Assembly (NCBI GenBank): GCA_030667035.1 | Contig: DAOUWQ010000058.1 | Location: forward strand, 1-7,474 | DNA length: 7,474 nt | Direction: 5' to 3' | From: Candidatus Heimdallarchaeota archaeon | GTDB lineage: Archaea > Asgardarchaeota > Heimdallarchaeia > JABLTI01 | Notes under the pieces: generated by a model | Databases searched by the model: none | Seen by the model: only the letters and a program-made list of their open reading frames with translations | What the model was told of the DNA's origin: nothing | Made by a program: the position numbers and the translations under genes | Shown: positions 1 through 5,690 of the stretch, in pieces | Layout: each line of letters begins with the position of its first letter | Numbering within the stretch: the stretch's first letter is position 1

Positions 1-556
1 ATAATTGAGCTTTTCCTAAAGAATAGCCTAAGAGTGCAACAGGGTTACCTTGGTCTAGTTGTTTTTGAATATACTCTCTTGCAAGTTTTGCTTGATGTTC
101 ATATGGTGGAAAGCGATAATCTTTATCACCCCATGTTGCTTCGAGAATTAGAGTATTACATTTGAATGGTTTAAACCCAGTTAAATAAGCTCTATCTTCT
201 AAATTAACATCACCAGTGTATACTACAATATTCCCATTTTCTTTATCCGTTATCTTTGCTACGGTTGAATCAAAAGTATGCCCTCCTGGCACTGTTTCAA
301 GTTTGTATTCATCATTCGCCCAGAAATCATGCTGATTGAGGGAATAACCAATTCTTTCTTGGAACAATCGAGCAGTAGCTTTGGAGCAAACCGCAGGAGA
401 AATTATATTGGGTTTCTTTTTACTGCGTGGTAAATGATCGTAATGGGCATGGGAAATAAACATTGAACTAGCTGTAGAACCAATAATTTGTGGGTCTAGC
501 AAAATCTCTGAAGATTCAAATGAGATGTTAATTCGGTTTTTACAAATGACTTTCAA
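1..556 (-). CDS. Metallo-beta-lactamase-fold nuclease, COG1236/SNM1-like (partial, 3' end outside window)
   Basis: The minus strand is open from 556 to the left edge, giving 185 codons with the C-terminus missing. The protein carries the metallo-beta-lactamase metal site: HAHYDH at residues 36-41 (HxHxDH motif), GGHT at 91-94, TGD at 114-116 with the bridging Asp 116, and LEATWG at 138-143. GYSLGKAQ at 177-184 matches the segment typical of exonucleases of this fold in the COG1236 family (SNM1-like, 'ligase-associated exonuclease'). By family it should be a metal-dependent DNA or RNA exonuclease in the cytoplasm; the substrate cannot be told from sequence. The start is taken as TTG at 556 because the frame has no ATG or GTG between the upstream stop (580-578) and the HxHxDH motif that fits, and GCGGGA lies about 6 bases upstream. 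It is divergent from carS. The fold and family are secure; the exact role is not. Confidence 0.85.
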   Translation of the reverse strand, partial: MKVICKNRINISFESSEILLDPQIIGSTASSMFISHAHYDHLPRSKKKPNIISPAVCSKATARLFQERIGYSLNQHDFWANDEYKLETVPGGHTFDSTVAKITDKENGNIVVYTGDVNLEDRAYLTGFKPFKCNTLILEATWGDKDYRFPPYEHQAKLAREYIQKQLDQGNPVALLGYSLGKAQL

Positions 557-577
557 AATAATTCCCGCATTTCTTCG

Positions 578-597
578 TTAATATCAATTAATATCAA
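578..597 (-). promoter_or_regulatory. Tandem 10-bp repeat and possible TATA region upstream of the MBL nuclease gene
   Basis: TTAATATCAA occurs twice head to tail (578-587 and 588-597), a spacing of about one helical turn. Read on the minus strand it is an AT-rich, TATA-like stretch centred roughly 25-35 bases from the TTG start at 556, the expected distance for an archaeal box A serving a short or absent leader. It could be the promoter, a regulator site, or both. This is pattern evidence only. The rest of 598-735, between this promoter and carS, is AT-rich with no convincing gene; TTTAATAA at 663-670 is a possible box A for carS. Confidence 0.35.
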
Positions 598-735
598 GTT
601 TGTCACTTCTAAATAAATAGTCCCCTAAAACTTTATCTAATTTCCTTTTAGTAACAGAATAATTTAATAAGTAGAAAACGCGATGAAATGTTGTAAGGAA
701 ATTTATGTTATACCTTTGGGAAAAGATGATGTGGT

Positions 736-1284
736 ATGCTTCCAACCTGGTTTGAATCTGTAATTTCATCTCAAGTATTCAATGCAATTTTCTTTCTTGC
801 ACCAACAATGTTAGCAAATGTTACTCCAATGCTTTTTGGCGGCGGATTACCAATGGATTTTAGAAAAAATTTCTTCGATAATAGAAGGATTTTAGGGAAT
901 AGTAAAACGATAAGAGGATTCGTTGCAGGTTGTTTAGGTGGATTACTTATGGGAGTTTTCACCATGTGGTGGTTTAGTAATGTTGTTGATGCAGGTTTCC
1001 AAGTAACACTGTGGAATGGTTTCTTTCAAGGTTTAGGAGCAGTAACGGGAGATATTGTTGGATCATTTATTAAACGCAGGAGAAATATCCCTTCCGGAGG
1101 TTCTCTAATGGTTGTAGATCAAACCGGTTTTATGTTCTTTGGTCTATTATTTGGAATGATTGGGTTACAAGGCGGTCTTTTTCCATGGACCTATTGGATA
1201 ATAATGATTCCTCTTGCAGGAGTAGTCCATACTGCAGCCAATGCTGTAGGCTATACTATGGGTTGGAAAGAAGTTTGGTGGTAA
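736..1284 (+). CDS. carS: CDP-2,3-bis-(O-geranylgeranyl)-sn-glycerol synthase (CDP-archaeol synthase)
   Basis: This integral membrane enzyme transfers CMP from CTP to unsaturated archaetidic acid (EC 2.7.7.67), making the CDP-activated intermediate from which archaeal polar ether lipids are built. The 182-residue length is normal for the family (DUF46/CarS). Family motifs are visible: GNSKTIRG at 54-61, GDIVGSFIKRR at 105-115, VVDQTGF at 126-132 and a conserved C-terminal stretch beginning HTAANAVGY at 165. About five hydrophobic segments fit a multi-pass topology, near residues 12-36, 62-82, 92-110, 130-148 and 152-172. ATG 736 is the only reasonable start, since an in-frame TGA lies 9 bases upstream. 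No strong Shine-Dalgarno is seen. The gene is followed by T-rich DNA. It marks the genome as archaeal. Confidence 0.93.
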   Translation: MLPTWFESVISSQVFNAIFFLAPTMLANVTPMLFGGGLPMDFRKNFFDNRRILGNSKTIRGFVAGCLGGLLMGVFTMWWFSNVVDAGFQVTLWNGFFQGLGAVTGDIVGSFIKRRRNIPSGGSLMVVDQTGFMFFGLLFGMIGLQGGLFPWTYWIIMIPLAGVVHTAANAVGYTMGWKEVWW

Positions 1285-1300
1285 AACATCACTTCTTAGG

Positions 1301-1326
1301 TTTGCTCTTTTTAAGCTATTTTTTGT
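1301..1326 (+). terminator. Possible T-tract terminator after carS
   Basis: Two oligo-T runs (1308-1312 and 1319-1324) begin about 24 bases after the carS stop. Archaeal transcription often ends at T-runs without a strong hairpin, and none is seen here. Confidence 0.4.
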
Positions 1327-1340
1327 AACTAAACACACTC

Positions 1341-1347
1341 TTATAAA
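1341..1347 (+). promoter_or_regulatory. Possible TATA box for the 1402/1488 membrane protein gene
   Basis: A TTATAAA core lies in the AT-rich gap between carS and the next gene. Archaeal transcripts usually begin about 25 bases after box A, so the start would be near 1370. That is ahead of the ATG at 1402 and well ahead of the ATG at 1488, and so favours translation beginning near 1402. A second AT-rich stretch at 1357-1366 is an alternative. Confidence 0.35.
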
Positions 1348-1401
1348 TTACACAGTAAAATATATCTTAGAAATATTTGTGTGTGTGAAGAAAACTGACC
1401 T

Positions 1402-1487
1402 ATGTACCCCCCGAAAAGAAACAAAAAGGAGGCACCAGTGGTTTTGGTGACATTATTTACGTTATAGCCTTCTATTTAATTGAAGGT
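1402..1487 (+). other. Probable coding extension upstream of ATG 1488, out of frame with ATG 1402 at a C6 run
   Basis: The frame of ATG 1488 is open back to a TGA at 1386-1388, and the extra codons look coding: a short Pro/Lys/Gly-rich stretch (VPPEKKQKGG) and then DIIYVIAFYLIEG, which runs smoothly into the first membrane helix. No ATG, GTG or TTG lies in this frame above 1488. ATG 1402 sits in another frame, and adding one C to the six-C run (1407-1412) would join it, giving the N-terminus MYPPEKKQKGGTSGFGD. A GGAGG at 1428-1432 precedes GTG 1438, but that codon opens only a 9-codon frame. The likely explanations are a one-base assembly error, a real mutation, or a non-standard start (CTG 1395). 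Confidence 0.55.
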
Positions 1488-2024
1488 ATGTTTATTTTCT
1501 TAGGTATACCAGTTGTTGTTTTAGCACTAGGTTTAGTCCCAATAACTATGTACTTAATCATTGCTCAAGATCATGGAGCTGAATGGGTACTCTACCTTGT
1601 AGGAGTAATAATTATCTTTTTCCAAATTTTAGGTATTCAATACTTTATGCGAAAATGGATATTAGAACCAAATAAAATGAATTTCAGGCAATGGATTCAT
1701 TGGAGATTCTCCCCAACTGAAATAAGAAAACGTAGAGATGAGAAAAGAGCACGAGCTCAAAAAATGGACAAATGGTATGATGGTATGGATCGGGTTCACG
1801 AGAAGAGAGATCAACTAAGAGACGAACAGTCTTATGATTTGCGTGGAGAATGGTTTAAAAATACCGGTGATCCAGAACTGATAGAACCATCTCAGACAGA
1901 AGAAGTTGACATCGTTTTAGGTGACGCATCAAAGGATGATTTTATTAGCCTCGGAGAAAATACCGAAGATTCAACAGAAGAAAAAGCTATAGATGAAGAA
2001 AAAGAAGAATTCTCTTGGAGTTAA
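1488..2024 (+). CDS. Hypothetical membrane protein with long charged C-terminal tail
   Basis: I do not recognise this protein. From ATG 1488 it has 178 residues. There are two hydrophobic segments (about residues 2-26 and 33-53), then a basic, Arg/Lys-rich helical stretch (about 66-110, with RKRRDEKRARAQK near 80-92) and a strongly acidic end (residues 135-178, many Glu and Asp). The positive-inside rule predicts that the tail is cytoplasmic. The charged, repeat-poor tail looks like a scaffold or interaction region, with no catalytic motif. ATG 1488 is only the first ATG in frame. The frame continues upstream with another hydrophobic stretch and the GAAGG before 1488 is too close to serve well, so the true N-terminus is probably about 29 codons earlier. 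It follows carS on the same strand across a 200-base gap with its own TATA-like box, so it is probably a separate transcript. Confidence 0.7.
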   Translation: MFIFLGIPVVVLALGLVPITMYLIIAQDHGAEWVLYLVGVIIIFFQILGIQYFMRKWILEPNKMNFRQWIHWRFSPTEIRKRRDEKRARAQKMDKWYDGMDRVHEKRDQLRDEQSYDLRGEWFKNTGDPELIEPSQTEEVDIVLGDASKDDFISLGENTEDSTEEKAIDEEKEEFSWS

Positions 2025-2027
2025 TTC

Positions 2028-2058
2028 TTCAACTCTTATTTTTTATTTTTATTTGTTT
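2028..2058 (+). terminator. T-rich terminator of the 1488-2024 gene, in the convergent gap
   Basis: Repeated oligo-T runs (TTATTTTTTATTTTTATTTG, about 2036-2055) begin just after the stop at 2024 and run into the 3' end of the convergent minus-strand gene. This is typical of archaeal T-run termination; no hairpin was found. Confidence 0.5.
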
Positions 2059-2738
2059 TCGATGAGAAGAAAGGGAAAATTTTTCCTAATTAAGTCATCA
2101 ATTTCTTTGAAGTCTTCCTTTATAATTGTTGGTTCAATTAATTTCTCTTGAAAAGTAACTTCAACTGATTTTCGTAAATTTGAAAGAGATTTTTCTAAGA
2201 AATGTGTTGGTCGATCACATAATATTGCACAAGTAGAATACATTCCTGTATCTAAAACTATAGTTCTATCTTCTGCAATAATTGCTCTAAGATTTTTTGT
2301 GCTTCCTAATGATTCATTCAATAATCCAGATATTGCAGAAATCAATGAACTTAGTAAATTCTCGTTAATTAAGGTCTTATTAGATTGAGATTCGTCATTT
2401 GCTGTTTTACTTGTATCGAGCACTCTACTGATATGAACATTGAGACCTATTTTCGTAAAAACTAGTATGAAATAGACATTCACAGGTAAACGGTAGATAA
2501 AATCAATTCTAATAATATAGATAATAGCAAATATCAACATACCAACTATTTTCACAGCATCAGATATATCATGAAAGTCAGAATTTCTAAATATATCTCC
2601 GCCAACAAATCCAACAATAAAACCTAAACCAATAATAACCATTGAAATTGCTTGAATTAGAGTAATTTTCTCTCGAGTGAATTTGTAAGCATTAAAATGG
2701 ACAAAAGCACCAAAAACAAATATCAAAAGACCAAGCAA
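2049..2738 (-). CDS. C-terminal part of a 7TM protein: three membrane helices plus longin/roadblock-like domain
   Basis: This frame encodes 229 residues from a TTG at 2738, but it is open upstream to a TGA at 2807-2805. It reads as the continuation of the gene that starts at 3187. Helices lie near residues 1-18, 25-47 and 63-82. The remaining 145 residues form a soluble domain. Its order (strand NVYFILVFTKIG, a Ser/Asn/Thr linker, helix LLSSLISAISGLLNESLG, strands RAIIAEDRTIVLDTG and YSTCAILCD, then a long amphipathic helix) resembles the longin/roadblock-like sensory domains common in archaeal and especially Asgard membrane proteins, many linked to small-GTPase systems. That assignment rests on pattern only. 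No catalytic residues are seen. A stand-alone start at TTG 2738 is unlikely: it falls inside a helix and removes the preceding residues WSWDISYN. It is best treated as the 3' portion of a frameshifted gene spanning 3187-2049. Confidence 0.7.
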   Translation of the reverse strand: MLGLLIFVFGAFVHFNAYKFTREKITLIQAISMVIIGLGFIVGFVGGDIFRNSDFHDISDAVKIVGMLIFAIIYIIRIDFIYRLPVNVYFILVFTKIGLNVHISRVLDTSKTANDESQSNKTLINENLLSSLISAISGLLNESLGSTKNLRAIIAEDRTIVLDTGMYSTCAILCDRPTHFLEKSLSNLRKSVEVTFQEKLIEPTIIKEDFKEIDDLIRKNFPFLLIENK

Positions 2739-2764
2739 ATTATAAGATATATCCCAAGACCACT

Positions 2765-3187
2765 CTAGAATATCAAGAAAAGCAGTATATCTGATATAGC
2801 TAAATCACCTGTTAAATTTAGATAATTAACAGTTGGAGCAAAAAGATAAAGTAAATTAAACGTTATTGAAGCAAATAATAAAATAATCATCGTGGCAAAG
2901 CGAAAGCGATTTGGTTTTTCAGTATATAATTCTTCAAAGAAAATGTAAATAAGAAAGTAAACGAAGCTCCAAATAATTAGAGATGAGTAAAGAAAATATT
3001 TACTAGCTACTCCAGTATCAACATATTGGAGTACACTAACAATACCTCCTATACCACCAATAAGCAAACTTAGTGTTAAAACGTAAGCAGTTCTATTCTT
3101 TCTGATGGATTGGTACATCATTAGAATAAAAAGTATGAAAAATAATCCCGAGATAATTGCTGAGACGATTAGTCCTATTTCTGCCAT
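2765..3187 (-). CDS. N-terminal part of the same 7TM protein (four membrane helices), cut short by frameshift
   Basis: This frame gives 140 residues from ATG 3187 to a TAG at 2767-2765. It is almost entirely membrane: helices near residues 5-25, 35-54, 64-86 and 97-117, separated by short charged turns (RKNR at 29-32, EELYTEKPNRFRF at 85-97). The frame fails at residues 137-140. Adding one base to the four-A run at 2778-2781 (T on the coding strand) joins it to the next frame, giving a junction DILLFLDILEWSWDI and a protein of about 379 residues with seven helices and a C-terminal soluble domain. The overlap where the change must lie is 2768-2804. The gene could be a real pseudogene or, more likely, intact with a sequencing indel. 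Upstream, the gap to 3260 holds an AT-rich TATA-like stretch on this strand (about 3233-3240) and no Shine-Dalgarno, so the message may have a short or absent leader. Confidence 0.7.
   Translation of the reverse strand: MAEIGLIVSAIISGLFFILFILMMYQSIRKNRTAYVLTLSLLIGGIGGIVSVLQYVDTGVASKYFLYSSLIIWSFVYFLIYIFFEELYTEKPNRFRFATMIILLFASITFNLLYLFAPTVNYLNLTGDLAISDILLFLIF
2778..2781 (-). other. Probable single-base indel splitting the 7TM-longin gene
   Basis: The coding strand reads CTG CTT TTC TTG here. With one more T it reads CTG CTT TTT CTT GAT, which restores a continuous frame. The site does not look like a good programmed -1 slip site, because the P-site codon CTT would have to re-pair as GCT. An indel is therefore preferred. 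Confidence 0.65.
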
Positions 3188-3264
3188 ATCATTTACTCAA
3201 ACATTTGTCAAATAAGACCTTTTTGTTTTAGGATAAATAACTAACGATATTAAACATAGGAAGG

Positions 3265-3276
3265 TTTTTTAAAAAA
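3265..3276 (+). promoter_or_regulatory. TTTTTTAAAAAA element, possible TrpRS promoter
   Basis: This is a perfect 12-base palindrome of T6A6, preceded by the purine-rich GGAAGG as expected for BRE plus box A. It would place the transcript start near 3298, some 40 bases before ATG 3341. A small GAGA-AAAA-TCTC hairpin (3278-3289) follows. Either element could instead be an operator, or simple AT-rich sequence. The divergent gap 3188-3340 holds no other clear feature apart from a doubtful 37-codon frame. Confidence 0.35.
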
Positions 3277-3340
3277 GGAGAAAAATCTCTTGAGTAGATG
3301 GTGATTACTGAAGTAAAGTTCAAAATTAGAAGGTATCCTG

Positions 3341-4498
3341 ATGTCCAAGAAAAGCAACAAAACCAAAGAACAGAAATCAGCAGATATGGTTGTTACACCC
3401 TGGGAAGTTAGTGGAGTTATTGATTATAAAAAACTGGTAAAGAAATTTGGTACAACTCTACTGTCCAACAAAGAAATTGAAACGATGCGAGAATATGGTA
3501 AAGGTGAATTGCATTTACTTTTAAGAAGAGGTTTGTTCTTCAGTCACAGAGATTTCGATTGGATATTAAAGATGTTTGAAAAAGGAGAGAAATTTGTCCT
3601 TTACACAGGCAGAGGACCATCAGGACATACACATTTAGGACATCTTGTTCCTTGGATTTTCACAAAATGGTTACAAGATATTTTTGATGTTGATTTGTAT
3701 TTTCAAATGACGGATGATGAAAAATTTCTGTTTAACAAAAATCTAGTGTTTGATGATACGAAAAATTTTGCTTATGAAAACGCAAAAGATGTACTTGCAG
3801 TAGGTTTTGATCCGAAGAAGACACATTTTATTTTCGATTCACACTTAACATCCACAATGTATAATATTGCATTAGAAGTATCAAATAGAGTTACTTTTTC
3901 AACTGCAAAAGCGGTGTTTGGTTTCAGTAACGATTCAAATATTGGTATGATATTCTATCCATCAATTCAAGCGATGCCTTGTTTTCTTCCATCTGTCCTA
4001 AAAGGAAAAAACGTTCCTATTCTCATACCAGCTGCAATTGATCAAGACCCCTATTGGAGGATTACTCGAGATGTTGCACCAAAACTAGGCTACTACAAAC
4101 CAGCAGCAATTCATTGTAAATTTTTCCCAGGATTAGCTGAGGGGGGCAAAATGTCTGCTTCGCAACCTGAAACTTGTATCTTTACAACAGATACTCCCAA
4201 ACAAGCGAAAAAGAAAGTAATGAGCGCATATTCAGGTGGTCGAGCAACTGTAGAAGAACAAAGAAAGCTTGGTGGAGAACCAGATAAGTGTATAGTCTAC
4301 CAGTATGAGTACTATCTCTTTGAACATGATGAAAAGAAATTGGAACAAATGAGAACCGATTGCTTAGGTGGCAAATTACTCTGTGGTTTTTGTAAAAAGA
4401 ATTTAGCGGAAAAAGTTCACCACTTTATTGCAGAACACCAAGAACGTAGAAATAAAATATCAAAAGAAATGATTGAGAAAATGATTATCAAGGAATAG
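3341..4498 (+). CDS. trpS: Tryptophanyl-tRNA synthetase, archaeal/eukaryotic type
   Basis: This cytoplasmic class Ic synthetase charges tRNA-Trp with tryptophan at the cost of ATP (EC 6.1.1.2). The 385-residue length fits the archaeal enzyme. The signature N-terminal TPWEVSG is at residues 19-25, followed by IDYKKL. The HIGH-type ATP site is GHTHLGH at 95-101, after TGRGPS, with QMTDDEKF at 122-129 and IDQDPYWR at 233-240. The KMSKS-type loop is KMSAS at 270-274. Near the C-terminus a Cys cluster (341, 348, 351; pattern C-x6-C-x2-CK) matches other archaeal TrpRSs. ATG 3341 has a good Shine-Dalgarno (AGAAGGT, 3328-3334, spacing 6). It gives a Lys-rich 15-residue lead before Met 16, which would be the alternative start. 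The gene is divergent from the 7TM gene and convergent with the PHP gene. All catalytic motifs are present, so the enzyme should be functional. Confidence 0.96.
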   Translation: MSKKSNKTKEQKSADMVVTPWEVSGVIDYKKLVKKFGTTLLSNKEIETMREYGKGELHLLLRRGLFFSHRDFDWILKMFEKGEKFVLYTGRGPSGHTHLGHLVPWIFTKWLQDIFDVDLYFQMTDDEKFLFNKNLVFDDTKNFAYENAKDVLAVGFDPKKTHFIFDSHLTSTMYNIALEVSNRVTFSTAKAVFGFSNDSNIGMIFYPSIQAMPCFLPSVLKGKNVPILIPAAIDQDPYWRITRDVAPKLGYYKPAAIHCKFFPGLAEGGKMSASQPETCIFTTDTPKQAKKKVMSAYSGGRATVEEQRKLGGEPDKCIVYQYEYYLFEHDEKKLEQMRTDCLGGKLLCGFCKKNLAEKVHHFIAEHQERRNKISKEMIEKMIIKE

Positions 4499-4504
4499 AA
4501 GTAA

Positions 4505-4550
4505 CTCTAGTTTTCTACCATAGAAAAACTGGAGAACATTTTCCTTTTTT
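4505..4550 (+). terminator. Hairpin plus T-tract terminator after TrpRS, overlapping the PHP gene 3' end
   Basis: CTCTAGTTTTCTA (4505-4517) pairs with TAGAAAAACTGGAG (4521-4534) around a CCA loop, with one bulged A and one mismatch. It is followed by TTTTCCTTTTTT (4539-4550). The hairpin starts 7 bases after the TrpRS stop and contains the stop codon of the convergent PHP gene (4517-4515), so it probably ends transcription from the plus strand and perhaps from both. The gap between the two convergent genes is only 16 bases. Confidence 0.6.
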
Positions 4551-5153
4551 GATTTGTTCTATTAAATCTTGAATAGTCTTAATAGGCTCAGAAAATCGTG
4601 TCACACACTTTCCAACTTGTGTATGTATATGAGAATCACTTCCACCGATCAAGGGTAAATTTAATGTTGCAGCAGCCCCTTTCGCTAATTCATTTGATAA
4701 TTGAGGTCTTGCACCATTTATTTCAATAGCATCTATTTCTAATTCATAAATAAGGTCACCAACTCCAAGATAACCAAATGGATGAGCAGCAACAGCGATA
4801 CCTCCTTCAGAATGAATCATTTCTATTACTTTATGGGCATCTAAATAGGGAGTAGGAGGAGAAGAGATACCATAAGCCAAAATATCACCTTGTGTTGTTG
4901 AAATTTCTACTGATGGAATAAGGACACTAATTTGATATTTATCAAAGAGTGCTTGGATAGTTTCTTCAGAATAATCGTGAATGTAATTATGATCTGTAAC
5001 GGTAATTGCATTTACTTTGCCCATCAGCTCATTTAATGTTTCATCAAGTGTAATCCTAGCACAAGAGGAGTAACTAGTGTGAATATGCATATCAACTAAA
5101 AAATCAGTTGAACGATTCACCTTTGATATTCTTTGTAAATGTTTCAGATTCAT
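4515..5153 (-). CDS. PHP-domain metal-dependent phosphoesterase
   Basis: This 212-residue protein is a complete PHP (polymerase and histidinol phosphatase) TIM-barrel-like phosphoesterase. Metal ligands are in the usual order: DMHIH (Asp 21, His 23, His 25), TDHN (Asp 54, His 55), PSVEIST (Glu 83), AHPFG (His 124), IEINGAR (145-149 region) and GGSDSH (Asp 173, His 175). This set predicts a two- or three-metal hydrolase of phosphomonoesters or nucleotides, as in histidinol phosphatase and the YciV/RNase AM group. The actual substrate cannot be told. ATG 5153 lies 39 bases after the stop of the upstream gene on the same strand, so the two are probably co-transcribed; GGTTAGAG ahead of the ATG is a weak Shine-Dalgarno. 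The order cyclase-like protein then phosphoesterase suggests related nucleotide substrates, which is inference. Confidence 0.88.
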   Translation of the reverse strand: MNLKHLQRISKVNRSTDFLVDMHIHTSYSSCARITLDETLNELMGKVNAITVTDHNYIHDYSEETIQALFDKYQISVLIPSVEISTTQGDILAYGISSPPTPYLDAHKVIEMIHSEGGIAVAAHPFGYLGVGDLIYELEIDAIEINGARPQLSNELAKGAAATLNLPLIGGSDSHIHTQVGKCVTRFSEPIKTIQDLIEQIKKGKCSPVFLW

Positions 5154-5192
5154 TTGAAGCTCTAACCTAATGAAACAAATACTTCATTAATT

Positions 5193-5660
5193 TTACAAAA
5201 AGATTATCCTATTTCCGCCCAACTTCTTTGCTTTTTTCAAAGCTTTGTGAGCTAATCTTTGAGCTTGACCCTTAAACAATCGTCTCGACCATTGATATGG
5301 ACCTGTAGGTCGAATTGGAGTATAGGGACCGCGTGATACACCAATACTTAGTGATGCAACACAACCACAATTTATACCCACTCCATTAATCTCAGTAATT
5401 ATATGTTCAAGATCATTGATAATTTCTTCATGAGCAAGAGCTCCGGTCAAGCGCAACATGCATTCTTCTGTGCCGTGTATTTCATCCAAACCATAAATAA
5501 CTTCACCGAGGTGCTTTCGAACGAATTCTGTAACTAAAGATGTAAGTGAACCGGTTATATCATTAGGTCTGTAAGCAACCCAACCTTGATCTTCAGATAA
5601 TGCTTTGAAATTATCTAGATCAATGAAAATAACTAATTCTTCAACAGTTTGGAAAGTCAA
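5193..5660 (-). CDS. Short GTP cyclohydrolase III/GGDEF-superfamily protein
   Basis: This 155-residue protein has the layout of the palm-type nucleotidyl cyclase fold. VIFIDLDNFKA (residues 10-20) corresponds to the first metal-binding strand (Asp 14, Asp 16), YGLDEI (56-61) stands where GGDEF is expected, and LSIGVSRG (104-111) and LAHKALKKAKKLGGNRI (136-152) match the closing strand and helix of diguanylate cyclases. The segment DITGSLTSLV (34-43) closely resembles a stretch of the C-terminal half of archaeal GTP cyclohydrolase III, whose usual length is about 230-270 residues with two such domains. This is a single-domain version. It probably binds a purine nucleotide. GTP ring-opening as in GCH III, nucleotide cyclization, or sensing are all possible. 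TTG 5660 is chosen because no other start lies before the in-frame TGA at 5693-5691, and GAAGGTG lies about 6 bases upstream. It is the first gene of a probable pair with the PHP phosphoesterase. Confidence 0.68.
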   Translation of the reverse strand: MTFQTVEELVIFIDLDNFKALSEDQGWVAYRPNDITGSLTSLVTEFVRKHLGEVIYGLDEIHGTEECMLRLTGALAHEEIINDLEHIITEINGVGINCGCVASLSIGVSRGPYTPIRPTGPYQWSRRLFKGQAQRLAHKALKKAKKLGGNRIIFL

Positions 5661-5672
5661 TGGTGCACCTTC

Positions 5673-5690
5673 AAGTTTATTTTTAAACTT
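5673..5690. promoter_or_regulatory. Inverted repeat upstream of the cyclase-like gene, possible operator/box A
   Basis: AAGTTTA and TAAACTT are perfect 7-base arms around TTTT, lying 13-30 bases upstream of the TTG start at 5660 on the minus strand. The core TTTAAAAATA (minus strand) is TATA-like, so a protein bound to the palindrome would block or shape the promoter. The rest of the 5661-5851 gap holds a GGTGCACC palindrome (5662-5669), a CGAGTTCTCG repeat (5729-5738), and TTAAATAAATTAA near 5743-5755 that may serve the plus-strand RAM gene. Confidence 0.4.

Noticed and set aside
584..769. 61-codon minus-strand open frame between the MBL gene and carS
   Set aside because: It is low-complexity, Leu/Tyr/Lys/Arg-rich, shows no family features and overlaps the start of carS on the opposite strand. 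It is most likely chance in AT-rich DNA.
771..965. 64-codon minus-strand open frame inside carS
   Set aside because: It lies wholly antisense to a strongly recognised gene and has no start signal or recognisable content.
1428..1467. Leader peptide after the GGAGG at 1428-1432 (GTG 1438, 9 codons)
   Set aside because: The GGAGG also encodes Gly-Gly in the more convincing extended frame, and the 9-codon frame has no feature of a known attenuator.
2768..2804. Programmed -1 frameshift in the 7TM gene
   Set aside because: The only run, CTT TTC, is a poor slip site because the P-site tRNA would re-pair with GCT, and no stimulatory hairpin was seen. An indel explains the data more simply.
3298..3411. 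37-codon open frame starting at ATG 3298 and overlapping the TrpRS start out of frame
   Set aside because: It could be an upstream frame controlling TrpRS, but it has no Trp codons, no good ribosome site and no recognisable product. Chance overlap is more likely.
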